The position numbers and the translations under genes were made by a program. A stretch of DNA of 64,000 nucleotides from Shewanella seohaensis. GTDB lineage: Bacteria > Pseudomonadota > Gammaproteobacteria > Enterobacterales > Shewanellaceae. The DNA is taken from assembly GCF_025449215.1 (NCBI RefSeq), contig NZ_CP104900.1:1426001-1490000 (forward strand). The letters run 5' to 3'. Positions 46,326-55,184 of the stretch are shown here, piece after piece. Under the pieces are notes generated by a model, which saw only the letters and a program-made list of their open reading frames with translations, made no database searches and was not told where the DNA came from. Each line of letters opens with the position of its first letter. Within the stretch, counting starts at the first letter, position 1.

Positions 46326-46871
46326 ATGAAATCTAAACTCTTAGCTGTGACGATCGGCGCGCTGTTAACCACTCAGTTAACTGGCTGTATGGGACAAATG
46401 GGCCTGAGCCAAATGGTGACTAAGGGCAACTTAAGTGCGGTGGACAACCGTTATGGCCGCGCGGGCTTATTTATTCTGTTAAGCCCTGTGTATGGTCTGG
46501 CGGCGACGGGCGATTTGTTTATTGTTAACACTATTGAGTTTTGGACGGGTAAGAATCCGATTACCGATAAATCGCCCGCGGTAGTTGATATGCCGGTGGA
46601 CGCGATTTTTAAGGTGAATCCCCATGTGAGTGATGAGCTGAAATCGGCGCCCGTTAAACTGACTCAGGCGCAAATTGCCTATCCCGATGAGCACACAGTC
46701 ACTATGACGTTAGCCTACGAAGATGGCAGCTCTCAGTTATTGTCGGGCCGTAAATCTGGGGATGATGTGGACTTCTTCCTCGACGATACGTTTATTACCC
46801 GGGTGAGCAACCAAGAGCTGGTGGCCTATAGCCAAAGCCGTCTACAAGGGCAGGTAAGTCCTGAGGTGTAA
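46326..46871 (+). CDS. DUF3332 lipoprotein
   Basis: 181 residues. Signal peptide with lipobox LTGC (cysteine ~residue 21), hydrophobic stretch AGLFILLSPVYGLAATGDLFIVNTIEFWTGKNP, and a C-terminal soluble domain. The GRAGLFI...VYGLAATGDLFIVNTIEFWTG stretch is typical of DUF3332 family proteins of unknown function. GAGC precedes the ATG. Transcribed alone; a 9-bp inverted repeat (AAGCCAACC / GGTTGGCTT, 46912-46950) lies downstream. Confidence 0.8.
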   Translation: MKSKLLAVTIGALLTTQLTGCMGQMGLSQMVTKGNLSAVDNRYGRAGLFILLSPVYGLAATGDLFIVNTIEFWTGKNPITDKSPAVVDMPVDAIFKVNPHVSDELKSAPVKLTQAQIAYPDEHTVTMTLAYEDGSSQLLSGRKSGDDVDFFLDDTFITRVSNQELVAYSQSRLQGQVSPEV

Positions 46872-46961
46872 AGATTAAGAGGCTTAAGCTCTTAAAGTTA
46901 AGCATTTAGCTAAGCCAACCCATTAATCATATTGGTTAAGGGGTTGGCTTGATACTTTCGC

Positions 46962-47699
46962 CTATCTCAATACTCGGTGAAAAAACGCCACGGATTGTTG
47001 ATACATTTGCAGCGCCAGCGCGGGATCGTAGCGCTCACCCTCATCACGCATAAAGGCATGCTGAGCATTAACCTCTAACCAACTGAAATTGCGGTTTTTA
47101 GCCATCAACTGTTGGTGGATCAATACCCGCCCTTCGGGTGATACATGGGGATCTTGCTTGCCAAATACTAACACTAATTCCCCTTGAATATCGCCGCTGC
47201 GACTCAGTGAATCATTGCTATAGGCGCAGGGCAGGGTATTAGAGTGAATGTCGGTCGGATAGAGGCAAAACGCCCCCAAAATCTCAGGATTGAGTGCGGC
47301 GCGGTAGGCTAAGTGGCCGCCAATACACACGCCCATGCTGCCGACTTTACTGGTGCAATAACTTTGCTGGCGGGCAAAATCGATAAGGGCTTGGGTGTCG
47401 CTGTCGTGCTGCTCTAAGGGCTTGGCAAATTTATCGGCATTGCCTTTATCTTTACCTACATCATCGTAGGCCAGCACTGTGCCTATCGGATTAAGCTCAT
47501 GGAAGACTTCTGGCACTAACACCACAAAACCATGGCCAGCGAGGATAGTTGCAGTGCGGGCAATGGGCGCAGTTTGCTGAAAAATCTCAGAATAGAAGAG
47601 GATACAGGGGAATTGCCCTGGGGCATCTGGGCGATAGACATAAGTGCGCATCGGCCCTGTGGGCGTGTTGATATCCTGAGTTTGCTGAGTCACTAACAT
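46962..47699 (-). CDS. Dienelactone hydrolase family protein
   Basis: 245 residues, alpha/beta hydrolase. The nucleophile is cysteine in SMGVCIGGHLAYRA, as in dienelactone hydrolases, with aspartate in FGKQDPHVSPEG and histidine in NAQHAFMRDEG completing the triad. The true substrate is unknown; these enzymes often cleave lactones or esters. AGAGGAAACTAA precedes the ATG. It is 67 bases downstream of ldhA with a perfect hairpin between them, so coupled or attenuated expression is possible. Confidence 0.88.
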   Translation of the reverse strand: MLVTQQTQDINTPTGPMRTYVYRPDAPGQFPCILFYSEIFQQTAPIARTATILAGHGFVVLVPEVFHELNPIGTVLAYDDVGKDKGNADKFAKPLEQHDSDTQALIDFARQQSYCTSKVGSMGVCIGGHLAYRAALNPEILGAFCLYPTDIHSNTLPCAYSNDSLSRSGDIQGELVLVFGKQDPHVSPEGRVLIHQQLMAKNRNFSWLEVNAQHAFMRDEGERYDPALALQMYQQSVAFFHRVLR

Positions 47700-47713
47700 A
47701 TTTAGTTTCCTCT

Positions 47714-47739
47714 GTGAGGCTTCAATGTTGAAGCCTCAC
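47714..47739 (-). repeat. Perfect hairpin between ldhA and the hydrolase gene
   Basis: GTGAGGCTTCAA-TG-TTGAAGCCTCAC, a 12-bp perfect stem with a two-base loop. It sits just before the hydrolase ribosome binding site on the minus strand. No T run follows, so it is a poor terminator but a stable RNA structure. Confidence 0.7.
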
Positions 47740-47766
47740 TTTAGCAGTCAGGTATGGTTCTGTCAG

Positions 47767-48755
47767 TTAAAACAGTTCGTTACCAGAGCGCTCGCCCGCG
47801 AGTAGGGCTTTGACATTGCTCAGGGTTGTGTGTGCAATCGCGCCCAGCGCTTCTTCGGTGAGGAAGGCTTGGTGACCGGTAAAAATCACGTTGTGGCAGG
47901 CGGATAAGCGACGGAACACATCGTCTTGAATGATTTGGTTCGACTTGTCCTCGAAAAACAATTCTTTTTCGTTTTCATACACATCGAGCCCTAAGGATCC
48001 AATCTGGCCGAGCTTTAAGGCTTCCATCGCATCGAAGGCGTTGAGCAGACCGCCGCGGCTGGTGTTGATCACCATGACGCCGGGTTTCATCTTGGCAAAG
48101 CTTTCTTTATTCAGCAGATGGTGGTTATCGGCGGTTAATGGACAGTGCAGGCTGATAATATCGCTGTTGGCGTAAATGGTATCCAGATCCTGATATTCCA
48201 CATTGAGCGCTTCTACCGCAGGATTTGGGTAGGGGTCAAAGGCAATCACTTTACAGCCAAAACCGAGCAATACTTTAATCGTGGCGACCCCAATCTTACC
48301 TGTGCCTATTACGCCGACAGTTTTGCCAAACATATTAAAACCGACCAAGCCTTCGAGGGAGAAGTTCGCATCACGGGTGCGCTGGTAGGCCTTATGGATT
48401 TTACGGTTTAAGGTCAGCATTAAGGCGACAGTATGCTCGGCCACAGATTCGGGGAATACGCGGGTACGTTGACCACTTGCATGCCTAAGCGTTTGGCGGC
48501 GACTAAATCGACATTGTTAAAACCCGCGCAGCGCATGGCAATGATTTTCGTGCCACCTTTGGCAAGCTCGACTAACACTTCTTCACAGAGTGAATCGTTA
48601 ACAAAGGCGCACACCACCTCAAAACCTTCGGCAAGCTTAACGGTTTGCATGCAGAGGCGATAATCGAAATACTCAATTTGCGCACCAAATGCGGCATTTG
48701 TACGGTTAAAATGCTGCATGTCGTAGTGTTTTGCGCTAAAAAATCCAATTCTCAT
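47767..48755 (-). pseudogene. ldhA: D-lactate dehydrogenase LdhA, one frameshift
   Basis: The first frame (from ATG 48755, preceded by TTTAGGTGATT) gives MRIGFFSAKHYD, the normal LdhA start, to VVNVPAYSP, then garbles (NLWPSILSP). The second frame, from about 48450, gives VAEHTVALMLTLNRK, the NAD motif VIGTGKIGVATIKVLLGFG, the catalytic arginine in NTSRGGLL, glutamate in DVYENEKELFF and histidine in NVIFTGHQAFLTEEAL. Adding one base to the G run at 48451-48454 gives 329 residues, exactly E. coli LdhA length. It reduces pyruvate to D-lactate in fermentation. As written it would be non-functional; sequence error is likely, since all catalytic residues remain. Confidence 0.9.
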
Positions 48756-48881
48756 TTCAATCACCTAAAGGTTACATTGTTACTGGCACTGAGTGTATGT
48801 GACTCGGCGACGTTTGTCCTCTGGTGATGAATTTACCCCGTAAAAAGAGTGAGCTTTGTCATCAATTGCACAAAAAATCAT

Positions 48882-48909
48882 AAAAAAGCGAGCCCCTGAC
48901 GGCTCGCTT
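48882..48909 (-). terminator. Rho-independent terminator of fccA
   Basis: Stem AGCGAGCC / GGCTCGCT with a 6-base loop, followed by six T on the minus strand. It lies 91 bases beyond the fccA stop. Confidence 0.88.
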
Positions 48910-48999
48910 GTACTGATAAGCTTGAAGATTCAAGCTGGGCTCAAATGGGTCGTGCTATGTGAGCCTTAGGTTAGTCCCTTAACCTAGAAACGTTCGATA

Positions 49000-50790
49000 T
49001 TAGTGATCTTTCGCGTATTTCGCGGCAGATGCACCCGCGATACGGCCGTAGGTCACGATATCAGAGATGGCGTTACCACCTAAACGGTTAGCACCGTGAA
49101 CACCACCAGTCACTTCACCTGCAGCGTATAAACCGCTGATAGGTTTACCGGTTTTATCGCTCTTCACTTCGGCTTGAGTATCGATAACGATACCACCCAT
49201 AGTGTGGTGAACCGCTGGTGCGATTTCTAAGGCATAGAAAGGCGCAGTGGCGATTTCACGTGGCAGGTTTGGACGCTCGAATTGTGTGTCTTTACCTGAT
49301 TTCACAAAACCGTTGTAAGCAGTGACGGTTTTCGCCAGTTCAGCGGCAGGCACATCGAGTTGTTTCGCTAACTCTTCGATGGTTTTGCCTTCTTTAACGA
49401 TGTTCAAGTGAACATAACCTTCGATAGCTTTTAAGCTCTTACGGATAGAGTCATCGAATACGAGGTAAGCGCTTTCGCCTTTCTGTTGCAGAATCGCTGC
49501 AGACGCTTTATCACGGGTCGTGATTTCGTTCATGAAGCGGTTACCGTCACGGTTAACCACGATAGCACCGTTACCACGTACCGCTTCGGTGATCATCACA
49601 CCACCGGCTGGTGAGTAAGTTGGGTGAGCTTGGATGTATTCTAAGTCACGAGTTGCGGCGCCCGCTTGCTGCGCAACGTCTAAGCCGTCACCGGTTGCAC
49701 CTGGGTGGTTAGTCGCTTTAAAGCCTTTTAACTTAGGATCGTACTTAGCAACGCGGTCGTTGTTTTTCGCAAAACCACCGGCAGCAATCACGACGGCATC
49801 GGCCTTGATCACATAGTAGCCAGTGTATTCACCTTTCACTAAAACGCCGGTCACTTTGCCGCTTGCATCTTCAAGGATGCGGACAACACGGCTGTTTAAA
49901 CGAATGTCAGTACCACGTTTAACGGCGTTGTCCCACAGCACTTGTGCAACGTGTGCACCCACACCCGCACCACCGGTTGGACGGTGACTACGGTTAACGC
50001 TTGCGCCACCCATACGGCCCACGTCAGTCATGTCGGCACCCATAGAGGTTAACCAATCGATAGAGTCTGAAGAGTTGTTGGCCAGGACTTTCACTAATTC
50101 AGGATCGTTGATGTTACGACCACCTTTCATGGTGTCGTCGATCATGATTTGTTTCTTATCTTCGATACCTAACTTAGCCTGTGGCTTAGTTTCTGCAGCG
50201 TTCATACCGCCGGCAGCCAGTTTAGTGTTACCACCTGGGATAGGTTCTTTTTCTAACAGAATCACTTTCGCGCCTGCATCACGGGCTGAAACGGCGGCAG
50301 CAAGACCTGCACCACCTGAACCGATAACCACGACGTCTGTGGTTTCTTTCACGCCAGCGGCAATGGCTTTATCTTGAGCCGCTTTGTCTGCGTCAACAGG
50401 CACAAACTTACGTTCCCACTTGCCGCCAAAGGGCATATCGAAGCCGAAGCTATGGCAAGCGTCACAATAAGTCACTGATTTTTCGTGGCCTTTGTGGCAG
50501 CTGGTACAAGCGATTTCACCAATTAAGTGAGATTTGTGCGGAGAAACTTTATCTTTTGGCGTTGCAGCGGCCAGTTCTTTTAAATCACCGTGGCAGCTAA
50601 CGCATTGGGCATTTTCATGGGTCAGGTTGTCGTTAGTCACGCCACCTTTATCTGATACGTGGCAGCTATCGCAGCCGCCCATTTCACCGTGAAAATCGGC
50701 TAGTACTTCTGGCGCGGCATAGGCTGTGCCTGCCATTGCACCAGAGATCAGCATGGCTAGTGCTGTTTTTTGAATCTTTCTTGTGAACAT
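49000..50790 (-). CDS. fccA: Periplasmic flavocytochrome c fumarate reductase FccA
   Basis: 596 residues from ATG 50790, which has GGAGGAACGATT upstream; an in-frame ATG at 50811 is rejected. A signal peptide ([17 protein letters not shown]...AYAA) leads to four haem c sites (CDSCH, CVSCH, CTSCH, CDACH) in the first ~110 residues, then the FAD/succinate dehydrogenase-like domain ([41 protein letters not shown], and C-terminal HHTMGGI and [20 protein letters not shown]). This is the soluble tetraheme fumarate reductase that is the terminal reductase and an electron shuttle in Shewanella. It has a long upstream region. Confidence 0.97.
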   Translation of the reverse strand: MFTRKIQKTALAMLISGAMAGTAYAAPEVLADFHGEMGGCDSCHVSDKGGVTNDNLTHENAQCVSCHGDLKELAAATPKDKVSPHKSHLIGEIACTSCHKGHEKSVTYCDACHSFGFDMPFGGKWERKFVPVDADKAAQDKAIAAGVKETTDVVVIGSGGAGLAAAVSARDAGAKVILLEKEPIPGGNTKLAAGGMNAAETKPQAKLGIEDKKQIMIDDTMKGGRNINDPELVKVLANNSSDSIDWLTSMGADMTDVGRMGGASVNRSHRPTGGAGVGAHVAQVLWDNAVKRGTDIRLNSRVVRILEDASGKVTGVLVKGEYTGYYVIKADAVVIAAGGFAKNNDRVAKYDPKLKGFKATNHPGATGDGLDVAQQAGAATRDLEYIQAHPTYSPAGGVMITEAVRGNGAIVVNRDGNRFMNEITTRDKASAAILQQKGESAYLVFDDSIRKSLKAIEGYVHLNIVKEGKTIEELAKQLDVPAAELAKTVTAYNGFVKSGKDTQFERPNLPREIATAPFYALEIAPAVHHTMGGIVIDTQAEVKSDKTGKPISGLYAAGEVTGGVHGANRLGGNAISDIVTYGRIAGASAAKYAKDH

Positions 50791-51292
50791 AATCGTTCCT
50801 CCGCCGTACATTTCATCTACTTAATAAGGGTTATTCATCATGGCGTGATATTTATATTTTACGTGGCTCACGCGCTTTTAGAGTATTCTCCATGAACAAA
50901 TTTACCACTATCTAAAGAGGTATATGCGTACTTAGGTCACATAACGATTGTTGCAAAAGGAATTACATATTTGAAATGTGCAACATGGCTGAAAATATTA
51001 ACGAAATTGAAGTTAATCACTCAGTGAATACGGTATAACTTGCGTGAGTTAACATATTTTGATGGGCTAAATTATCATTGCTGAATTGATGTGAGAAAAT
51101 AAAGGCTTAGTAGGAGTGTTTTATTTTAACGTACTAAATTTTATGGTTTATTTTTGATTTGATTATTTAGTGTAAATATTCGAATATTTATCCTGAGTAT
51201 TCAGTAAATAATTAAATCTCACCAGTGTTTTTTGAGAATGCAGAATATATTTTTCCAAAATGTTACTTGAGTGGTGCTAAGGGGTTAAATCT
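50791..51292. other. Divergent fccA upstream region (502 bp)
   Basis: AT-rich and divergent. It includes a perfect 18-bp palindrome at 51173-51190. I looked for clear CRP (TGTGA-N6-TCACA) and FNR (TTGAT-N4-ATCAA) sites and found only partial ones. No gene seen. Confidence 0.5.
51173..51190. repeat. 18-bp perfect palindrome upstream of fccA and gene 51293
   Basis: TAAATATTC joined to GAATATTTA without spacer. It is AT-rich, so its appearance by chance is possible. It lies about 100 bases before the start of the gene at 51293 and could be an operator for that gene. Confidence 0.4.
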
Positions 51293-51703
51293 ATGGCAAG
51301 GCAGCAGATGTCTGAAAGACGTTTTTGGGTACAGCGGCTGAGTAAAACAACCCTAAGAGCTTTACATATATTGGGTATTGCCGGAGCGGGCGGCGGAATA
51401 TTATTGAGCGTCGATAAATCCCTCTGGTTGAATTATTGGTATCTGGCGATGGGGACCGGCAGCATATTGATGTTGTGGGAAATTATTCGAGATTGGCGTT
51501 GGTTAATTCAACTGAAAGGCGTGTTAACTCTTGGGAAATTAGGGCTACTTTGCCTATTTGTGCCGCTTGCCAACTACAAGCCTGAACTGTTTATCTTAGT
51601 GTTATTTTTATCTGTGATAGTATCCCATGGCCCGTCGGGGCTGAGACACTATTCGATAGTGCATCGCAAACAGATAGACACTAAAAAAGAGATAAAGGGA
51701 TGA
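51293..51703 (+). CDS. Predicted membrane protein, 136 aa
   Basis: 136 residues from ATG 51293 (AAGGGG 8 bases upstream). Four hydrophobic helices: LHILGIAGAGGGILLSV, YWYLAMGTGSILMLWEII, VLTLGKLGLLCLFVPLA and ELFILVLFLSVIVSHGPSG; the tail is basic. No family is recognised. The ATGA overlap with the next gene (methyltransferase) shows translational coupling, so the two proteins probably share a job. Confidence 0.7.
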   Translation: MARQQMSERRFWVQRLSKTTLRALHILGIAGAGGGILLSVDKSLWLNYWYLAMGTGSILMLWEIIRDWRWLIQLKGVLTLGKLGLLCLFVPLANYKPELFILVLFLSVIVSHGPSGLRHYSIVHRKQIDTKKEIKG

Positions 51704-52224
51704 CACACGCCACACTCAGCAATGTCTCGAGCTTAATTACCCAGTTTTCATGGCCAGAGCTTACAGGGTTTAAGGTATTGGATTTAGCCTGTGGTTCGGG
51801 CCGAAATGGTCTGTGGTTTCTCTCCCAAGGTTGTGAAGTGACCTTTATCGACCAGGATTTGAGTGCCTTGGCTGAGCAGACACACGACAAAGCACATCAA
51901 TGGCAGTGGAATTTAGAAGACGGCAGCGCGCCTCAGTTACCCCAAGAGTTCTTTGATATTGTTTTAGTCTTTAATTACTTACATCGACCACTGTTCCCGC
52001 AAATCGCTGCGAGCCTAAAGTCCGGCGGACTGATTGTGTATGAGACCTTTACTTGGCAACAGGCGCAAATTGGTCGACCTCGCAACCCCGATTTTTTACT
52101 CACAGAGAACGAACTGCAATCCGTATTTGCTAACTGGCAACCTTTGCATTACTTTGAAGGTCGGTTAAGCGATGCTGCTGGTACTGAAAGTGCCAAGGCG
52201 CAGCTGATCGCACGAAAACCCTAG
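51700..52224 (+). CDS. Class I SAM-dependent methyltransferase (TehB-like)
   Basis: 174 residues. SAM-binding motif LDLACGSGRNGLWFLSQGCEVTFIDQD at ~25-52, then the post-motif DIVLVFNYLHRPLF and GLIVYETFTWQQAQIGRPRNPDFLLTENEL, which fits the tellurite-resistance TehB-like and related methyltransferases. The substrate is unknown. Its start overlaps the upstream membrane protein (ATGA). Confidence 0.85.
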   Translation: MTHATLSNVSSLITQFSWPELTGFKVLDLACGSGRNGLWFLSQGCEVTFIDQDLSALAEQTHDKAHQWQWNLEDGSAPQLPQEFFDIVLVFNYLHRPLFPQIAASLKSGGLIVYETFTWQQAQIGRPRNPDFLLTENELQSVFANWQPLHYFEGRLSDAAGTESAKAQLIARKP

Positions 52225-52285
52225 ACGTCACCCCAACGCGGGGCGACTGACCGTATCAGTATTGAAGAAGTGTAAGAGGCCAAGG

Positions 52286-52576
52286 ATGTTCCCGTATCCA
52301 GAGCAGTATCGTGTTGCCACGCCACCTTTAACCACGGCGCTGATGGTGGCTTGGGCGCTGTTGAGTCATAGCCTATTAGCCGATGCCAGCCCTTTTGCCT
52401 TGTATCCGTTATTTATGTTGTTCCCTGTGGTGATTGGCCTGCATCTGTATTTGATTTGGCTGGCCAAGGGAATGAGTCGGTTGGATCAATGCTTTTACGC
52501 CTTAGTGCATATTCCACTCGCGTTTGTGGTGTGGACATTCACCATTATGCATGTCAATGGTAATGCCTTTTCTTAG
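52286..52576 (+). CDS. Small membrane protein, 96 aa
   Basis: Start ATG 52286 is favoured over TTG 52262 because AAGAGG lies 6 bases before it. Helices: TTALMVAWALLSHSLLA, LYPLFMLFPVVIGLHLYLIWLA and ALVHIPLAFVVWTFTIMHV. No family is recognised. It stands 61 bases after the methyltransferase on the same strand and ends before a strong terminator. Confidence 0.6.
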   Translation: MFPYPEQYRVATPPLTTALMVAWALLSHSLLADASPFALYPLFMLFPVVIGLHLYLIWLAKGMSRLDQCFYALVHIPLAFVVWTFTIMHVNGNAFS

Positions 52577-52644
52577 GGCTGAGCCTGTGGAGCCTCAAGT
52601 TAGCCCGTTCAAATGGCTTAACTCCATTCGAATTCCTTAAATAA

Positions 52645-52675
52645 AAAAAGCGCCCCGATGTTCGGGGCGCTTTTT
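52645..52675. terminator. Bidirectional rho-independent terminator
   Basis: AAAAAGCGCCCCGA-TGT-TCGGGGCGCTTTTT. The long GC-rich stem and symmetric tails serve the rightward 52286 gene and the leftward YjfB-like gene. Confidence 0.93.
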
Positions 52676-52695
52676 ATCAATCTCTTGCGGGTGGG

Positions 52696-52881
52696 TTAGG
52701 CCGTAGTGTTGATATTGTGGCCGGTATTTCCCACGGGTTGAGGTGTGGCTGCGTTAATTAAATCAACGGCAATTTGACCTTCCGCCTTTTGCTGCTCTTT
52801 GGCTAACTGCGCCACTTTAACGCCAACGGCACCATTTTCTAAGTTAGGCGTGATAGCTTGGGTGTTCAGTGAAATAGACAT
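52696..52881 (-). CDS. YjfB-like small protein
   Basis: 61 residues from ATG 52881 (GAGG 6 bases upstream); a longer frame to 52920 is rejected. The pattern ISLNTQAITPN..AVGVKVAQLAKEQQKAEGQIAVDLI and the C-terminal GHNINTTA resemble the small YjfB family (putative motility proteins, Pfam YjfB_motility). Function unproven. Transcribed alone, convergent with its left neighbour, and upstream of it lies the thioredoxin-CcdA gene on the same strand. Confidence 0.65.
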   Translation of the reverse strand: MSISLNTQAITPNLENGAVGVKVAQLAKEQQKAEGQIAVDLINAATPQPVGNTGHNINTTA

Positions 52882-52979
52882 AACTAACCTCAATTGTAAG
52901 CTGAGTCTTTGTATCGGCAAGCTCAGGTTTTACTTTAGTCCTTTATCCCAAGTTTGCCAATCCAAAACCCTGTTATTGC

Positions 52980-54404
52980 TTATACCGCTTTATTCGCTTT
53001 TGCCGTGAGTAACTTACGACTGAGTACTATGATGGCGGTTAAGCCCAATGAACCTAGAATTAATCCCAGTGCCAGCCCAACACTCTGCAGCGCTGTGGGA
53101 TCTAATACTAGCGCGACACCCATACCAAACATCATCACACCGGACATCAGCTTGAGTGCTTGGCCCTCTTTTTCGGTCAGTTTGCGTTTACCTAAGGTAG
53201 CGCTAAACACAATCACAATAATCGCGAGAGGGATTACATAGACAATATTGTATAAAACCAAATACATATAGCGCTCAATGTCCGGCAGGTTATGCATGGA
53301 TAGCACGCTGGTATAAATCATCGGGAAGCCCGCAGTACAGAGTAGCTCGTAGGCATTAGCCAAAATGGCCAGCACGGTTGAGCCGACAATCAGTGCGCCT
53401 AGGCTGCTGGAGTTCGACAGCTTGCCCATGCGTTTGATAAGGCTAGTGCGGTTTTCAGCCGACATCGATAGGGTGACATCGCCCTTTGTGAAGAAGTAAT
53501 CCTTCACGTTTATCGTGCCTGCGATCAAGGCTAGGATCCCTGCGGCTAGAATGATCATCCCGCCATCACTGCCTGCGCCTAATAGCTGGAAGATGTTTAG
53601 CCAGGCCGTCATAAACAGGAAGTAAATAAAGCCTGAGAAGAACACAAAGATACCGCCAACTAACAGCATACGGCTGCGACTCTTAGCGTTAACCATAATC
53701 GACAGTAAAAACAGCAGCACGAAGAAGGCGCAGGGGTTAAAGGCATCGACGCCCGCCAGCACTAAGGTCAGCAGGGGAAGTGACATGCTCTCGGGTGTGA
53801 CTACACCTACAAGTGGTAACTCAACGGGTTGTACTTCGGCTTGGTCAGTACTTGCAAGGCTGGTGGCATCACAGGTGCCTTCGCCTGAGTCGGTTCCACA
53901 GGTGCCAAATAGGGGCTCACTATTGGTCGGTGCAACAGCAGGCGTTCCTGTAGTAGGCATATCCGCTTCACTTAGCTGACCGCCAAGGGATAAGTAACAG
54001 TTCTTCAGGCGGTTCACTAAAAACTCACCGGTCACCGCCTCGCTGGAATAACCGACAATGGCTTTCTCGCAGCTTGCCATATAAGGCACAGAACGGGCTT
54101 CGGTAGTGGTTTTAGCCGCGATACCTTGCCAAATGTCCTGTACGCCAGGAGCCGAAACCATATGGGATTCGAGTTCTATCCAAGGGTATTTCTGCGGCAG
54201 CGAGTCGATAAAGGGATGGGCCTCGGCGCAGTGTGGGCAGGTTTTCGACCAAAAGAAATAGAGTTTGATCTTCAGCTCACCTTGGGCGTTCACATAATGC
54301 CAAGTTTGATCCGCATTATTGGCTTCTTCGGCCCAGCTTGGTGTGCTCAGCATGGCCAATGCAAGGGTGCATAGTAGAGCGAATTTGGTTAAGTATTTAG
54401 TCAT
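52980..54404 (-). CDS. Thioredoxin-fold/CcdA-DsbD-like membrane fusion protein
   Basis: 474 residues. Signal peptide (~1-25), a periplasmic thioredoxin-like domain (~30-165) with CPHC in FFWSKTCPHCAEAHPF, a linker holding a further cysteine pair (FGTCGTDSGEGTC), then a six- to eight-helix membrane domain (~200-470). The membrane domain has one cysteine in DAFNPCAFFVLLFLLSI and another in ELLCTAGFPMIYT, spaced in the manner of the CcdA/DsbD membrane electron conduit. Likely it brings reducing power from the cytoplasm to a periplasmic thiol. The domain order is reversed relative to DsbD, where the thioredoxin domain is at the C-terminus. Partner unknown. Confidence 0.85.
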   Translation of the reverse strand: MTKYLTKFALLCTLALAMLSTPSWAEEANNADQTWHYVNAQGELKIKLYFFWSKTCPHCAEAHPFIDSLPQKYPWIELESHMVSAPGVQDIWQGIAAKTTTEARSVPYMASCEKAIVGYSSEAVTGEFLVNRLKNCYLSLGGQLSEADMPTTGTPAVAPTNSEPLFGTCGTDSGEGTCDATSLASTDQAEVQPVELPLVGVVTPESMSLPLLTLVLAGVDAFNPCAFFVLLFLLSIMVNAKSRSRMLLVGGIFVFFSGFIYFLFMTAWLNIFQLLGAGSDGGMIILAAGILALIAGTINVKDYFFTKGDVTLSMSAENRTSLIKRMGKLSNSSSLGALIVGSTVLAILANAYELLCTAGFPMIYTSVLSMHNLPDIERYMYLVLYNIVYVIPLAIIVIVFSATLGKRKLTEKEGQALKLMSGVMMFGMGVALVLDPTALQSVGLALGLILGSLGLTAIIVLSRKLLTAKANKAV

Positions 54405-54578
54405 AGCGCCTCCACAATAGTGGGGTTATAGGTATTAAAACGGTTCTCTGACTACTACTCTACTGAATTCAATCCCCTTGATTAAATTAAGCTTTAAGAA
54501 ATGTTAGTTAACTCGCGATTAGCTGTTTTTTGGGAAGTTAGGCAGGTTTATGGGAAGGGATATTCGCGGCAGATAACT

Positions 54579-54602
54579 AAAAAGCACCCTGAGGTGCTTT
54601 TT
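54579..54602 (-). terminator. Rho-independent terminator of ohr
   Basis: AAAAAGCACC-CTGA-GGTGCTTTTT, 28 bases beyond the ohr stop. Confidence 0.88.
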
Positions 54603-54630
54603 AGACGATAGTGACTGTTGTCTTATGGGC

Positions 54631-55056
54631 TTAGTTTAACGCCGCGCCATTCACACTCAGTTTTACATCGATATTATTGCGTGTGGCATTGGAATAAGGA
54701 CACACTTGATGGGCATGACGCACTAGGGCTTCGGCCTCGGCTTGGGGAAGGTCAAGATTAACCTCTAGGGCGACGGTTAAGGCAAAGCCACCCGCATCAT
54801 TGGCGCCAATGCCAACTACTGCGCTGACTGGCGCTTCAGTAATGGCCACTTTGCCGATTTTGGCGACATGTAAAACCGCATTAGAGAAACAGGCCGCATA
54901 ACCCGCTGCAAACAGTTGCTCTGGGTTGGTTGCCAATCCACTTCCGCCCATCGCCTTTGGATAGGCCAGCGCAACATCGAGTAAGCCATCATCGGTACTG
55001 ACTTGGCCTTGGCGACCGGCTCTGGCGGTAGCTCGAGTTTCATATAATGTTTTCAT
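54631..55056 (-). CDS. ohr: Organic hydroperoxide resistance protein Ohr
   Basis: 141 residues, OsmC/Ohr family. Active-site cysteines are in GYAACFSNAVLHVA (~residue 60) and VCPYSNATRNNI (~124). The protein detoxifies organic hydroperoxides with lipoylated proteins as reductant. The N-terminus (LYETRATARAGRQGQVSTDDG) is typical. Divergent from ohrR, with two palindromic operator-like sites between them. Confidence 0.96.
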   Translation of the reverse strand: MKTLYETRATARAGRQGQVSTDDGLLDVALAYPKAMGGSGLATNPEQLFAAGYAACFSNAVLHVAKIGKVAITEAPVSAVVGIGANDAGGFALTVALEVNLDLPQAEAEALVRHAHQVCPYSNATRNNIDVKLSVNGAALN

Positions 55057-55087
55057 ATTTCGTTCCTTATAGTGTCAAAGATAATTT

Positions 55088-55103
55088 AAGTTGCGCGCAA
55101 TTT
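55088..55103. promoter_or_regulatory. OhrR operator-like palindrome, ohr side
   Basis: TTGCGCGCAA (55091-55100) is a perfect palindrome within AAg...tTT flanks. It shares the TTGyGCrCAA core with the palindrome at 55143 and lies 32-47 bases upstream of the ohr start. Confidence 0.55.
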
Positions 55104-55142
55104 AATTGTGATAAACTATAATTCGATTTTTACCCTGAATGC

Positions 55143-55166
55143 AAGTATATTGTGCACAATATACTT
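55143..55166. promoter_or_regulatory. OhrR operator-like 24-bp perfect palindrome
   Basis: AAGTATATTGTG joined to CACAATATACTT, a perfect 24-bp palindrome in the ohr/ohrR gap, 18 bases before the ohrR start. MarR-type dimers bind such sites. The shared core with the second site supports OhrR autoregulation. Confidence 0.65.
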
Positions 55167-55184
55167 AAGTTTTTTGGATCGACT

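Noticed and set aside
50881..51000. CRP or FNR site close to the fccA start
   Set aside because: Candidate half sites (for example TCACATA at 50937) have no partner at the correct spacing.
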